Below, piece by piece: positions 25,498 to 33,827 of a stretch of DNA of 64,000 nucleotides. The notes beneath the pieces are model-generated. The model was not told where the DNA came from. It made no database searches and saw only the letters and a list, made by a program, of their open reading frames with translations. A program made the position numbers and the translations under genes. Every line of letters begins with the position of its first letter. The stretch's first letter is position 1. The stretch comes from an uncultured Poribacteria bacterium (GTDB taxonomy: Bacteria > Poribacteria > WGA-4E > WGA-3G), in contig OX638316.1 of assembly GCA_951812525.1 (NCBI GenBank), positions 4,272,506 through 4,336,505 on the forward strand. Reading direction: 5' to 3'.

Positions 25498-26721
25498 ATG
25501 AAAGATCATAAGCCTCCATCAGATGCGTCCCCTCGGAAACAGTTCTACTTCCTGACGGCATCGCACACCGTTCTCGATTCCTACGCAACCCTCCTTTCAC
25601 ACCTTCAGCCTCGTTTACTCGGAAAGTTAGCCACAGCTGCAACACGGAACAGTTTAGCGGGTAACTTCGTCTCAATTTACAGCCTCTTTAGCTCCTTCGG
25701 ACAGATCTTCTTCGGATGGCTGTCCGATCGTGTGCGGACGGTGCATTTTGTGACGTTTGGCGTGGCGTTCACTGCTCTCGGTTTAAGCCTGTTGTGGGTT
25801 GCGCCTACCGTTAACATCGTGTATATTTTATTAGCCGTCGGTGGTATAGGTATTGCTGCATTCCACCCGCAGGCGACAGCTTACGCCGGTGCCTTAGCGG
25901 CAGGGAGAGGCATGGGGACATCCATTTTCCTCACGGGTGGCAACATCGGTCGCGCACTCGGTCCGCTGGCACTGATGTTTATTCCGTATCGTTACGGCTT
26001 GGACTACCTAGCGTGGGAGATGATACCCGGGTTACTTATGGCAGTGTTAGCCCCAAAAGTGCTGAAATTTGACAACGACCTGGACCTGACCGCTTCCACC
26101 CGTGGAACGCCAAGTGATCCAGCCAGACCGCAAGAATCCTTCTGGCAGGTTGCTAACCCCCGTATGCTCCCACTCATTGTGCTGTTCACGATAGCTGCGT
26201 TCCGAACCGTCACACTCACCGGTTTAGAAACCTTTTTATCTGTCCATTTAGACGACCAGAACTATTCGGATCAGGCGCGTTCCCTCGTTATTGCCCTTTT
26301 CATCTTCGCCGGTTCCATGGGTATCATGTCGAGTGGTTGGCTTATGTCCCGTGTTAACACTTACGTTCTATTGTTGGTCTCGCTTCTGGGATCGCCGCCC
26401 CTCCTTTACGCATCGCTACATACTGATGGGGTAAGTTTCCTTTTCCTCCTTTTTATAGGCAACGTAATCCTCTCAAGTTCCATCACGATTAATATTATCT
26501 TAGCGCAGATAATGTTGCGCGGGCATGAAAGTATTGCGTCCAGTTTTATGATGGGCGCGGCGTGGGGTGTCGGTGGGGTATTGAATAAATATGTTGGTGT
26601 TTTGGGAGATCAATACGGTCTGCCGATGGTGTTAGACGGGTTGGTGATGATTCCGTTAGTGATGGCACCACTTCTGATTTTGCTACGGGATCAGCCGGAT
26701 TTGTCCAAGCCGAGTTTGTAG
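25498..26721 (+). CDS. MFS transporter, fosmidomycin-resistance (Fsr)-like
   Basis: 407 residues, about twelve membrane helices. The N-terminus FYFLTASHTVLDSYATLLSHLQPRL corresponds to the HxxxDxYxxxLxPL start of the Fsr subgroup; the first-loop motif is GQIFFGWLSDRVR, and GIGIAAFHPQATAYAG is the Fsr-type helix-5 block. Fsr-like proteins export small drugs in E. coli; the natural substrate is unknown. The gene has its own strong promoter and no same-strand partner. Confidence 0.85.
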   Translation: MKDHKPPSDASPRKQFYFLTASHTVLDSYATLLSHLQPRLLGKLATAATRNSLAGNFVSIYSLFSSFGQIFFGWLSDRVRTVHFVTFGVAFTALGLSLLWVAPTVNIVYILLAVGGIGIAAFHPQATAYAGALAAGRGMGTSIFLTGGNIGRALGPLALMFIPYRYGLDYLAWEMIPGLLMAVLAPKVLKFDNDLDLTASTRGTPSDPARPQESFWQVANPRMLPLIVLFTIAAFRTVTLTGLETFLSVHLDDQNYSDQARSLVIALFIFAGSMGIMSSGWLMSRVNTYVLLLVSLLGSPPLLYASLHTDGVSFLFLLFIGNVILSSSITINIILAQIMLRGHESIASSFMMGAAWGVGGVLNKYVGVLGDQYGLPMVLDGLVMIPLVMAPLLILLRDQPDLSKPSL

Positions 26722-26723
26722 AT

Positions 26724-26758
26724 GGCGGTTGGCGGTTCGCAATTGGCGGTTGGTGGAG
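26724..26758. repeat. GGCGGTT heptanucleotide array
   Basis: Five 7-bp units (GGCGGTT, GGCGGTT, CGCAATT, GGCGGTT, GGTGGAG) starting 3 bases after the MFS stop. A copy of GAATCAGGATTTGCAGGATT follows at 26766. Confidence 0.7.
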
Positions 26759-26874
26759 GTACGTCTGAATCAGGATTTGCAGGATTAGTTGGTTATAAGC
26801 TATAAATTAAGAGTCAGATTTTTCAGGGATTTAGCACCAGCGGTGCGGAAGGTGTATCTGAAAATTACATAGGT

Positions 26875-28005
26875 TCAAAAAGTCCACAACAGACTGAGAA
26901 AATGCGTGCTGATGAGGTCGCCGAAGAGGAGTGCGTAATCGAGGCGAAACTGACGGACTTGGATGCCGACTCCGGTTGTAATGCGATCGTCTCGGTAGCC
27001 GACGCGCAATGCCAACGGTTTGCTAATATGATACTCTGCACCGAGATGCGTCTGCCCACCATACCGCTGCTGCCACTGATAAGAGAGAATGAATACTCGA
27101 CCGAAAATGTTGTGATTCGTATACGCTACACCGACATTCCAATTTGCTGGAATCGATTCTTTGGGAGCAGACTCGGTGTTCCAGGTTAAGGTTGTCTTTG
27201 AGACATCCTGAAGGTTGAGACCGAACGAGAAGCTGCCCACATTTTCCAATCCGAAAATGGCGTTGAGATCGGGTAGACGCGCGAGTATGCCCACGTCAAA
27301 ACCGTAGCCCCAACTCCCGTAATTGTAGGTATCGAGATCGCCACTGCTGAGACGTTGCGAAATCCACTTGGCGTTTGCACCGACCATCAGCGACGGCGGC
27401 ACGGATTCCCTTCCAAAGTTATCCCACCACGATTGACTGACAGTCCATCCTGTTGCAAGCGTCAGAATATAGGCGTTTTCGCTATCGTTTAGGTAGCCGG
27501 GTGGCACAAAGTCTGACGATCGCGGTCGATTTTTTGCGAGGTTCTTCCGTTCATCAGCACTAATGTTCGGATCAAACGCTGGGACGAGTGGATAGATAGG
27601 TATATCGTCAACACCGGCACGGAGCCATGACAGTCCAAGGTTGAGTTTCGGTAGGATTTTCGTTGTACCAGAGATGTAGTTGAATGCCCCTAATCCGGAA
27701 CGCCGTGCGGCGTGCATGAGACAGAATTGGTAACTGTCCGAAACGCCTGCGATACCGGCGGGATTCCAATAGGTGGCAGTAGCATCGTCTGCGATACTGA
27801 CGTAGGCACCACCTAATCCGAGTGCGCGACCGCCAACACCGTTCGTCAGAAAGTCTCCGGTGTAGTTCTCTGCTGAAGCTGATAGAACAGCCAGACAACC
27901 CCAAACGATCAGCACTACTACTAAACGAATGCGGGAATTAGACTTCCATTGTCGCAATTTAGTCAATTGATTTCTGTTTCCTTTGAAAAATGTGAACGGA
28001 CACAC
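26875..28005 (-). CDS. PorV/PorQ-family outer-membrane protein, second member
   Basis: 376 residues. A hydrophobic signal (VVVLIVWGCLAVLSASA) lies about 30 residues in; MCPFTFFKGNRNQLTKLRQWKSNSRIR in front is unusually long, so an internal start is possible. Signature: FLTNGVGGRALGLGGAYVSIADDATATYWNPAGIAG. It then carries about a dozen barrel strands and ends LSLLWTF. As for 16814-17746, a FadL-like outer-membrane barrel is expected; substrate unknown. It starts 17 bases after the phytanoyl-CoA dioxygenase stop on the same strand, so the two may form one transcript. Confidence 0.85.
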   Translation of the reverse strand: MCPFTFFKGNRNQLTKLRQWKSNSRIRLVVVLIVWGCLAVLSASAENYTGDFLTNGVGGRALGLGGAYVSIADDATATYWNPAGIAGVSDSYQFCLMHAARRSGLGAFNYISGTTKILPKLNLGLSWLRAGVDDIPIYPLVPAFDPNISADERKNLAKNRPRSSDFVPPGYLNDSENAYILTLATGWTVSQSWWDNFGRESVPPSLMVGANAKWISQRLSSGDLDTYNYGSWGYGFDVGILARLPDLNAIFGLENVGSFSFGLNLQDVSKTTLTWNTESAPKESIPANWNVGVAYTNHNIFGRVFILSYQWQQRYGGQTHLGAEYHISKPLALRVGYRDDRITTGVGIQVRQFRLDYALLFGDLISTHFLSLLWTF

Positions 28006-28022
28006 GGCGGTGCTTACAACTT

Positions 28023-28886
28023 TTAAACTCGATTCAGATCAAAGGCGTTCCAATAGTACTGGTACTGCGTTGATTTCCAACCGGTATAGATTTCGTCCCA
28101 ACCCATTCGGTTGAAGTGTGGCAATAGCGAACCTTCTGTGACGGGTTGCAAGGATCCTTGATAACGATAGTCGACTGAAAGGCGAATCCGATCAGAAGTA
28201 TGATTGGGCAGTGCCTTGTGAATGGCATGGCTATGAAAGAACAGAGCATCACCGATCTCGTAATCTCCGGATACCCAGTAGAGCCCGTCTGCTTCCAAAG
28301 GTTCTGTATCAATACCGAGTCCTCCGGCACCGAACGCCGGTTTGACCGGATAAATCCCACTTCGATGCGATCCAGATAATACCGATAAACCGCCCAACTC
28401 TGTTGGACAGGATCCAAGGGGTATCCATGCGGTGTAGGTCTCTTCTGTACCTCGGATGTGGATATAATCCTGATGTGCAGGCGTTGTGTACTTCGTGTTT
28501 TCGGGGAACATAATTCTTCCAATATTCCGCGGATGCACGAGTGTTTTCTCGCCGAAGAGTTTGTCGCACATGTCCAAAATCGCTGGATGGTGTGCGAAGG
28601 CGTGGAACGATTCCATGGATTGGAATTTGTCTAAGACGGGCCAATAGCCATCATCGCCTTCCATGTACGGACCGCCCGTTCGGATGCCGTCCATCAGGAC
28701 GTCCCCACCCTCTGCCCAGCCGTGCTGATGGCAGATTTCTAAGAAATCTCGACGTAAGTTGTTGATGGAATCTGCATCAATTAAGCCACGAAAAAAGAGG
28801 TAACCGTCTTGCCGTGCCTGTTCCTGGAGTTTTTCAGGCTGATCCAAGAGTTCATTTGAGACAGTAAAGGGTTTAATGTTTGCCAT
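28023..28886 (-). CDS. Phytanoyl-CoA dioxygenase (PhyH) family oxygenase
   Basis: 287 residues. A non-heme Fe(II)/2-oxoglutarate oxygenase fold. The metal triad is visible as His138-x-Asp140 (TPAHQDYIHI) and distal His223 (AIHKALPNHTS); Arg235 (DRIRLSVDYRY) is the likely 2-oxoglutarate anchor. DGYLFFRGLIDADSINNLRRDF is the typical N-terminal block. Members hydroxylate lipids, osmolytes or secondary metabolites; the substrate here is unknown. Good ribosome-binding site (AAGGAGCATCGT-ATG). PhyH-type genes are unusually numerous in sponge-associated bacteria (recalled knowledge). Confidence 0.9.
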   Translation of the reverse strand: MANIKPFTVSNELLDQPEKLQEQARQDGYLFFRGLIDADSINNLRRDFLEICHQHGWAEGGDVLMDGIRTGGPYMEGDDGYWPVLDKFQSMESFHAFAHHPAILDMCDKLFGEKTLVHPRNIGRIMFPENTKYTTPAHQDYIHIRGTEETYTAWIPLGSCPTELGGLSVLSGSHRSGIYPVKPAFGAGGLGIDTEPLEADGLYWVSGDYEIGDALFFHSHAIHKALPNHTSDRIRLSVDYRYQGSLQPVTEGSLLPHFNRMGWDEIYTGWKSTQYQYYWNAFDLNRV

Positions 28887-29204
28887 ACGATGCTCCTTAC
28901 TTGCGAAAACAGCGGCGTTTCAATGTTGTGTTCGTTATAGATATTATAGCAACAAAACGGGGGTGTGTCAATTGAAAGCCGTCAGCTGTCGGCTTTCAGT
29001 AGCCAGTTAAGAGTTAAGAGTTATCAGTACAGTGTTGGGTTTCACTCCGTTCAACCCAACCTACGTGCTGTTTGCGTCTTTAGTTGCAAAGTACCAACAG
29101 TCACTTCAAAAAAATAGAGTAGAGATATCGGAATATTATTTCACGGTGATTTTGGAAATATGATACAATAGCGCAATCGTATTTTTAAATCTTGGGGTGA
29201 TCTC
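28887..29204. other. 318-bp divergent intergenic region
   Basis: It contains AAAGCCG/CGGCTTT hairpin DNA (28975-28996), heptamer-like GTTAAGA units (about 29006-29026) and the REP-like hairpin 29034-29064. It must hold promoters for both flanking genes. A TACAAT at 29164-29169 is a possible -10 for the plus-strand gene, but no convincing -35 was found. Confidence 0.6.
29034..29064 (-). repeat. REP-like hairpin GTTGGGTT/AACCCAAC with CTAC foot
   Basis: 8-bp perfect stem, 11-base loop, CTAC at 29061-29064. Confidence 0.75.
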
Positions 29205-30386
29205 ATGCTTAGTATCAAACATCTCGAAGCGATTCCGTTGAATGTGCCGTTCTATCACGAGCGGGTCAGCCGACACATGCACCGTGCCTTGACACATGGC
29301 GAAAGGGTTCATGTTTACCGTGTTGAACTTAGCAATGGCGTTGTCGGTTATGGCGAAAATTTAGGGGATGAATCGGCGAATATTGAACAGGTGATCGGAC
29401 AGAACGCCTTTGCATGTATGAACGATGATAGCGTCGGGTTCGGCATCCAGATGTCGCTTTTTGACGCGATTGGCAAATCTGTTGATGTACCGGTCTACCA
29501 ACTCATCGGACCGAAGGTACGTGAGCGGTGCCCGATTTCGTGGTGGGATATTGATATGCCGCCGGAGGATTGGGTGGCAGAAGTCCAAGAATCGGTGAAA
29601 CGGGGTTACACGTCGGCGAAGCTGAAGGCGCGTCCGTGGCGGGACATCTTCGCGCAGGTGGATTCAGTCGGCGATGCGGTGCCAGCGGACTATCGGCTCG
29701 ACATCGATTTCAACGGTTTCCTGCGGACTGCGGATAACGCGATTCCTGTGCTGCAGCAGTTAGATGAACACCCCAACGTCGCTATCTATGAGAGTCCATA
29801 CTATCTCGGCACAGATGTAGTGGGTGCTGTGCGGTTGCAGGTGAATGTGCAGAAACGGATTGTTGAGCATTTCAACGAATCGTGTCTGCATGCGCGATGC
29901 TGTGGTGGGTTTGTTGTCGGTGGTGGTGTGAACTCGCTGCTACGGACGAACGCGCTGTGTGCATCTTTTTCGCAGCCGTTCTGGCTTCAGATGGTGGGCA
30001 CGGGGATTACGACGGCGTACTCGGTGCATCTGGGTGCGGTGTTATCGCAAGCCGAATTGCCTGCGATTACGTGTCATGAGTTGTGGGAATCGGATCTTCT
30101 TGAGACGCGGCTAGCTGTTGTTGATGGGACGATCGCAGTTTCGGAGTCTCCAGGGTTGGGGATTACGGTGGATGAAGCGGCGTTGGCAGAATATCGCGTT
30201 GACCCGTCTACGCCGACCCCGCAGCAGCTGTTCCGTGAAAGTGATTATACTTGCCGTGTACATATCCCAGATGGTAGCGGTGGGGAGACGGTTCACGAAT
30301 TTAGTGGTGAGGATGTGTATTATCCGGCGTTTAGTGAGGGTGAGTATCCGGGGTTTGTGCCGGGGGTTTGGATGGAAGTGGTTTAA
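29205..30386 (+). CDS. Enolase-superfamily (mandelate racemase/muconate lactonizing) enzyme
   Basis: 393 residues. The N-terminal capping domain runs to ~110. Barrel residues: the KxK pair Lys139/Lys141 (SAKLKARPW), metal ligands Asp166 or Asp168 (RLDIDFNG) and Glu196 (AIYESPYY), and probable third ligand Glu221 (VEHFNES). Enzymes of this superfamily abstract a proton alpha to a carboxylate to dehydrate sugar acids, racemise or cycloisomerise. The C-terminal His-Asp dyad typical of mandelate racemase is not clear, so sub-family is open. The 3' 56 bases overlap the convergent AAA ATPase gene. A divergent 318-bp gap separates it from the dioxygenase gene. Confidence 0.85.
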   Translation: MLSIKHLEAIPLNVPFYHERVSRHMHRALTHGERVHVYRVELSNGVVGYGENLGDESANIEQVIGQNAFACMNDDSVGFGIQMSLFDAIGKSVDVPVYQLIGPKVRERCPISWWDIDMPPEDWVAEVQESVKRGYTSAKLKARPWRDIFAQVDSVGDAVPADYRLDIDFNGFLRTADNAIPVLQQLDEHPNVAIYESPYYLGTDVVGAVRLQVNVQKRIVEHFNESCLHARCCGGFVVGGGVNSLLRTNALCASFSQPFWLQMVGTGITTAYSVHLGAVLSQAELPAITCHELWESDLLETRLAVVDGTIAVSESPGLGITVDEAALAEYRVDPSTPTPQQLFRESDYTCRVHIPDGSGGETVHEFSGEDVYYPAFSEGEYPGFVPGVWMEVV

Positions 30387-31458
30387 TGTTTTTCTGGATA
30401 TGATGTTGATAGATAGGGTTGGCTATTTCACACATTCTATCAGTGCTTTTTGTGATAATACCATAAGTTACGAGTTCACTGATGATTTCATTATCTAAAT
30501 TGAAGGACACCCCTCTCTTGTAAGAGATAATTCGCGTGAGGACGCTTTCAAAACTGGAGTTCTCTCGTATATTAGCAAGCAATTGCTCAATGTTGGTATT
30601 CCCCTCCTCAAGGAGTTGTGTGTGTGCTTTTGAAAAGTGAGGCATCGTAATCGTTTCGCTTTTAGGAATATCCATCTCCTCGGTGAGAATTTGCGCGCAC
30701 CGATTGACGAGGAAGGGTTGTCCGGCAGTCTGTTTATGGATAGAGGTGATAACTTTTGGAGCGAAGGCTTGCCCGACTTCTTCGGTATACTGCTCAAGTA
30801 GTTCTCGGACTTGTACGAGTGTGAAATTGGGTAAATGGTATTCATCTTGGATATTGAAAGGCGAGATTGAGCGGTCGTAGTTGAGTTGCGTGATGTTCTT
30901 GACCCCGACGATCCCAACACTATAAGGACATCGAGAATCTGATTGTTCGAGGTAAATGTATCGGAGCGAGTGAAGGAAACCGCGAACAGCGTCAGGCGGA
31001 ATGGCATCAAATTCGTCAATGATAAGAACGACTTTTTGAGAATTACCGTGATGTGGTAGTAAACTAACTAACTGCTTAAAGAACTCCATCATTGAAACCT
31101 GATCAGTTACCTCTGTGTTATCCAAAAAATGGTTTAATCCCTTAGAAGGCGTGTCACCACATTTCTCGAACACGTGCTGAATTTCCTCACAAAGTCTTCT
31201 ATAGAAAGAGCGGTAAAAATCTGGGGCAGGATAGTCTACGTATAATTCAAAATTCAGTTGGATTGGGAAAAAGGCATCGTTTATAAGAGCGTCTATAGCC
31301 GCGCGGAAGAGCGTCGTCTTACCAGTCTGTCGGGGCGCGAAGAGGACAATATATTTGCCATTCTTTACACGGTCAATGAAATCCGCAATCTCATCGGAGC
31401 GAGAGACGACGTAGTTTACTTCAGGATTTACGGGACCTTGTGTACCAAATGTTCTCAT
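30331..31458 (-). CDS. AAA-like P-loop ATPase partnered with Mrr nuclease
   Basis: 375 residues. Walker A APRQTGKTTLF (41-51), Walker B VVLIIDEFDAI (143-153), then a predicted winged-helix region (LLEQYTEEVGQAF..., QTAGQPFLVNRCAQIL). This is the AAA-like/STAND-type 'ATP-binding protein' architecture (AAA_35-like), often tied to signal-dependent or defence functions. It begins 24 bases after the Mrr stop on the same strand, so one transcript is likely. The last ~18 residues (Pro-rich, PSKPPAQTPDTHPH) are encoded antisense to the enolase-superfamily 3' end, suggesting the frame ran into neighbouring DNA after insertion. An ATP-dependent partner for the nuclease is inferred. Confidence 0.8.
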   Translation of the reverse strand: MRTFGTQGPVNPEVNYVVSRSDEIADFIDRVKNGKYIVLFAPRQTGKTTLFRAAIDALINDAFFPIQLNFELYVDYPAPDFYRSFYRRLCEEIQHVFEKCGDTPSKGLNHFLDNTEVTDQVSMMEFFKQLVSLLPHHGNSQKVVLIIDEFDAIPPDAVRGFLHSLRYIYLEQSDSRCPYSVGIVGVKNITQLNYDRSISPFNIQDEYHLPNFTLVQVRELLEQYTEEVGQAFAPKVITSIHKQTAGQPFLVNRCAQILTEEMDIPKSETITMPHFSKAHTQLLEEGNTNIEQLLANIRENSSFESVLTRIISYKRGVSFNLDNEIISELVTYGIITKSTDRMCEIANPIYQHHIQKNIKPLPSKPPAQTPDTHPH

Positions 31459-31482
31459 CTTTTTCTTTTCTTGCTAATATTT

Positions 31483-32358
31483 TTAGGAATTTTCGGTATT
31501 TTCAGCGAAGTAGTCAGAATCTACGCGTTTGATTTCGTAGGTTTTCTCTACAGAAACGCCGACGTTGTGGTCGATCATAAGCTGCGCGAGTTGCTTTCCA
31601 TCAATAAGGATAATCCTCTTAGAACTTCTCTCTGCAAAATTCTTAGCAGTTGGAGTAAAATTCGAGGTTGTAATGAAAACCCCTTTTTGGACACCTCTTC
31701 CATCTAAGGCTCCTACAAAATCTCGAAGAGGAGGCTCACCAATATTTGATTCCCATCGTTTAGCTTGAACGTAAATTACATCAAGACCGAGTCTATCTTC
31801 GTTAATGATACCGTCGATTCCGCCGTCACCACTGCGTCCGACTGCTCTTCCAGCATCTTCGCGTGAGCCACCGTATCCCATTTTGACGAGAAGGTCAATA
31901 ACGAGTTTCTCGAAGAAAGTAGGGGTGTTGTCTTTAATCCGTTTAAGTAAGTCTACCGCCAATCCTTCCTGACTTTTTCGATAATTTTCTTTAACAAGTT
32001 CTTCAGGGGCTGGAGTATTTTCTTCAATCCGTAAGTCTTCTCCGGAACTGGAGGCAGGCGAATCTACCCTATTTTCAGTGTTTCTATCAGGCAAACGAAT
32101 TTCCTCCGAGTTTTGATTCAAGTACTCAAGCCCCAGATCCGTTATTCGATAATACCCTGTCCTAGGTCGTTCTATAAGTCCTCTCTGTTCTAGAGGCCTC
32201 TCCATCGTTACGCCATCACTTAGACGCCTTCTTTCATCCTCAGTAAGCGAAAACCGTTCGGTAATCATATTAATAATTCTCAAACGACGATATATCTCAC
32301 CATCAGCAATATGTTGAAGAACAGGTAGAACCATTTCGTCAGTAGAAGGTATGGGCAT
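31483..32358 (-). CDS. Mrr-family restriction endonuclease
   Basis: 291 residues from ATG 32358, which begins MPIPSTDEMVLPVLQHIADG, the usual Mrr N-terminal winged-helix opening (Mrr_N, ~1-90). A variable linker (90-140) leads to the Mrr catalytic domain: FFEKLVIDLLVKMGYGG, active-site Asp182 (GDGGIDGII), Gln198-x-Lys200 (VYVQAKRW-type block), then GVFITTSNFT. This PD-(D/E)xK variant cuts DNA carrying methylated bases in E. coli Mrr. The frame could extend to 32442, but the promoter at 32431-32458 would exclude that. It is followed by the AAA ATPase. Confidence 0.9.
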   Translation of the reverse strand: MPIPSTDEMVLPVLQHIADGEIYRRLRIINMITERFSLTEDERRRLSDGVTMERPLEQRGLIERPRTGYYRITDLGLEYLNQNSEEIRLPDRNTENRVDSPASSSGEDLRIEENTPAPEELVKENYRKSQEGLAVDLLKRIKDNTPTFFEKLVIDLLVKMGYGGSREDAGRAVGRSGDGGIDGIINEDRLGLDVIYVQAKRWESNIGEPPLRDFVGALDGRGVQKGVFITTSNFTPTAKNFAERSSKRIILIDGKQLAQLMIDHNVGVSVEKTYEIKRVDSDYFAENTENS

Positions 32359-32430
32359 TTTTACAGAAACTCCGATAGCTATTAAATTTTCTACGATTTT
32401 GGACAGCGATAGTTTGAACAATATGTTAAA

Positions 32431-32458
32431 AGCATAACACATTTAATCTATAGGTCAA
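32431..32458 (-). promoter_or_regulatory. Promoter for the Mrr/AAA pair, TTGACC-16-TATGCT
   Basis: On the minus strand TTGACC (32458-32453), 16-base spacer, TATGCT (32436-32431). Transcription would begin near 32424, upstream of the chosen ATG at 32358. Confidence 0.6.
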
Positions 32459-32498
32459 GGAATATCATTTCATGCTCAGGAACTTTTAGTTTGGGTGG

Positions 32499-32577
32499 CA
32501 GACATAGCACTCCGCTGGAGTGCAGGTGTTTGAATAGACGTTTTTCTATAGACATGGAACTCCGCTGGAGTGAGGTG
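32499..32577. repeat. Two copies of a GCT-loop hairpin repeat (ACTCC-GCT-GGAGT)
   Basis: GCACTCC-GCT-GGAGTGC followed by AGGTG (32507-32528) and ACTCC-GCT-GGAGT followed by GAGGTG (32559-32577), each preceded by GACAT. Related in plan to the AGC-loop hairpins at 17992-18066 and to GCACC-AGC-GGTGC near 26826, all followed by AGGT(G). Confidence 0.75.
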
Positions 32578-32605
32578 TAAATAACTGCGATGGCAGTAGA
32601 CAGTC

Positions 32606-32627
32606 GCGATCGGGAGATCGCTCCTAC
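32606..32627 (-). repeat. REP-like hairpin GCGATC/GATCGC with CTAC foot
   Basis: 6-bp stem, GGGA loop, then TCCTAC; CTAC at 32624-32627. Confidence 0.7.
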
Positions 32628-32672
32628 AGGAAGAGATTATGGACGAAAATTTAGTGGGTAGGAATTACGAGG

Positions 32673-33443
32673 TCAATACATTTCCGTGATTATTTCGAGG
32701 ATGTCGGGTGCGTCGGAGAGGTAGCGGTTTTTTGTCTGTTCTATGAGTTCGTCGGGGATGCCGTGGAGTGCTTCGGCGATAGGACCAGCGATGGCAGCGA
32801 GGGTGTCGGCATCGCCACCGAGAGAGATGGCGTTACGGATTGCGTCTTCATAACTGGTTGATTCCAAGGCGCATGTTATCGCCTGCGGCACCGAACCTTG
32901 GCAGGTTACGTCGAAAGAGTAGTCGGGGCGGATCTCGTCCACTGTTCGCGTTAAGTCATAGCGACAGTCGGCGATGATAATATCGCGAATGGTCTCTGGT
33001 TTCACACCTTTATACGCAAGCCAGATAGTGTATGTCGTTGCCCGCGCGCCTTTTATGCCTTCAGGGTGATTATGCGTAATTTCTGTTACATAATTGGTGG
33101 CGGAGAGTGCAGCTTCCAGATTGTCGCGGTTCAGGAACGCCGCGGGAGAGACGCGCATCGCTGCCCCGTTGCCGTAACTGTTATAGGGTTCGGGCGGATC
33201 GGCATAAATCCATCTTCCAAAATTCCCGCCGTAGCCTGCCCTCGGATAACGGCGACACCACTTCTGCATTGTCTCAGCTGGTGGGAGATCGTGTAACAGA
33301 ATATCAGCGACAGCAACAGTGCATACGGAATCGTCTGTGAAACGACAGTAATCTCCGAAAAACGGAAAATTCTTAGTCTTGATGCTGTACCGTCTACTCT
33401 CATACATAGACCCAGCGATGTCGCCTATAATTGCACCTAACAT
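32673..33443 (-). CDS. ADP-ribosylglycohydrolase (DraG/ARH) family protein
   Basis: 256 residues, all-helical. It opens MLGAIIGDIAGSMYE; the first metal motif is FTDDS (35-39), and the C-terminal motif SLGGDADTLAAIAGPIAEA supplies the second Mg/Mn site. Family enzymes remove ADP-ribose from modified proteins (nitrogenase reductase in DraG) or from other ADP-ribosylated targets; some hydrolyse other ADP-ribose conjugates. The motifs are intact, so activity is likely. Target unknown: no ADP-ribosyltransferase is seen nearby. It stands next to the Mrr/AAA pair but is separated by 229 bp of repeats. Confidence 0.9.
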   Translation of the reverse strand: MLGAIIGDIAGSMYESRRYSIKTKNFPFFGDYCRFTDDSVCTVAVADILLHDLPPAETMQKWCRRYPRAGYGGNFGRWIYADPPEPYNSYGNGAAMRVSPAAFLNRDNLEAALSATNYVTEITHNHPEGIKGARATTYTIWLAYKGVKPETIRDIIIADCRYDLTRTVDEIRPDYSFDVTCQGSVPQAITCALESTSYEDAIRNAISLGGDADTLAAIAGPIAEALHGIPDELIEQTKNRYLSDAPDILEIITEMY

Positions 33444-33827
33444 GTTTATTCCTTGTAGTGATGATGTCAGAATATCCTTCCTTCAGGATAGCCCATTTCG
33501 TAGCGTCTGTCAATGAAAAATGCTTGAATTTCGTCGGCAATGTGTTATACTAATGTGAGCTGGATATAAGCATTTAGAGAATACACACGGACAAATTGTC
33601 GATGCCATCAGTATTTTTGTATTAAATCAGATTCCTCTTTTAGAGATTATGCAACCTTTTCACTCTAAAACTGCGTCTTTAATAATCACAAGGGTTCTCC
33701 TTCCTATCTCTCCTACGTTGAACCCATGTTACACATCTTTTAAGCCTAAGCAAGGCACCCGTAGATAAGAAAGATATTCAATATTATTGCTGACTTACAC
33801 TCTAAAAAAAGAGAAGAGGAAACTGAA
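33444..33827. other. 384-bp intergenic region with a distant promoter
   Basis: No ORF of substance. A possible promoter sits at 33524-33551, which would leave a 5' untranslated leader of about 270 bases before the gene at 33828. I found no recognisable riboswitch core in that leader. Confidence 0.5.
33524..33551 (+). promoter_or_regulatory. Promoter candidate TTGAAT-16-TATACT
   Basis: TTGAAT 33524-33529 and TATACT 33546-33551 with a 16-base spacer, far upstream of the TlpA-like gene. Confidence 0.5.

Noticed and set aside
33444-33827. Riboswitch or structured leader before the TlpA-like gene
   Set aside because: The long leader is only implied by a promoter candidate; no known aptamer core was recognised.
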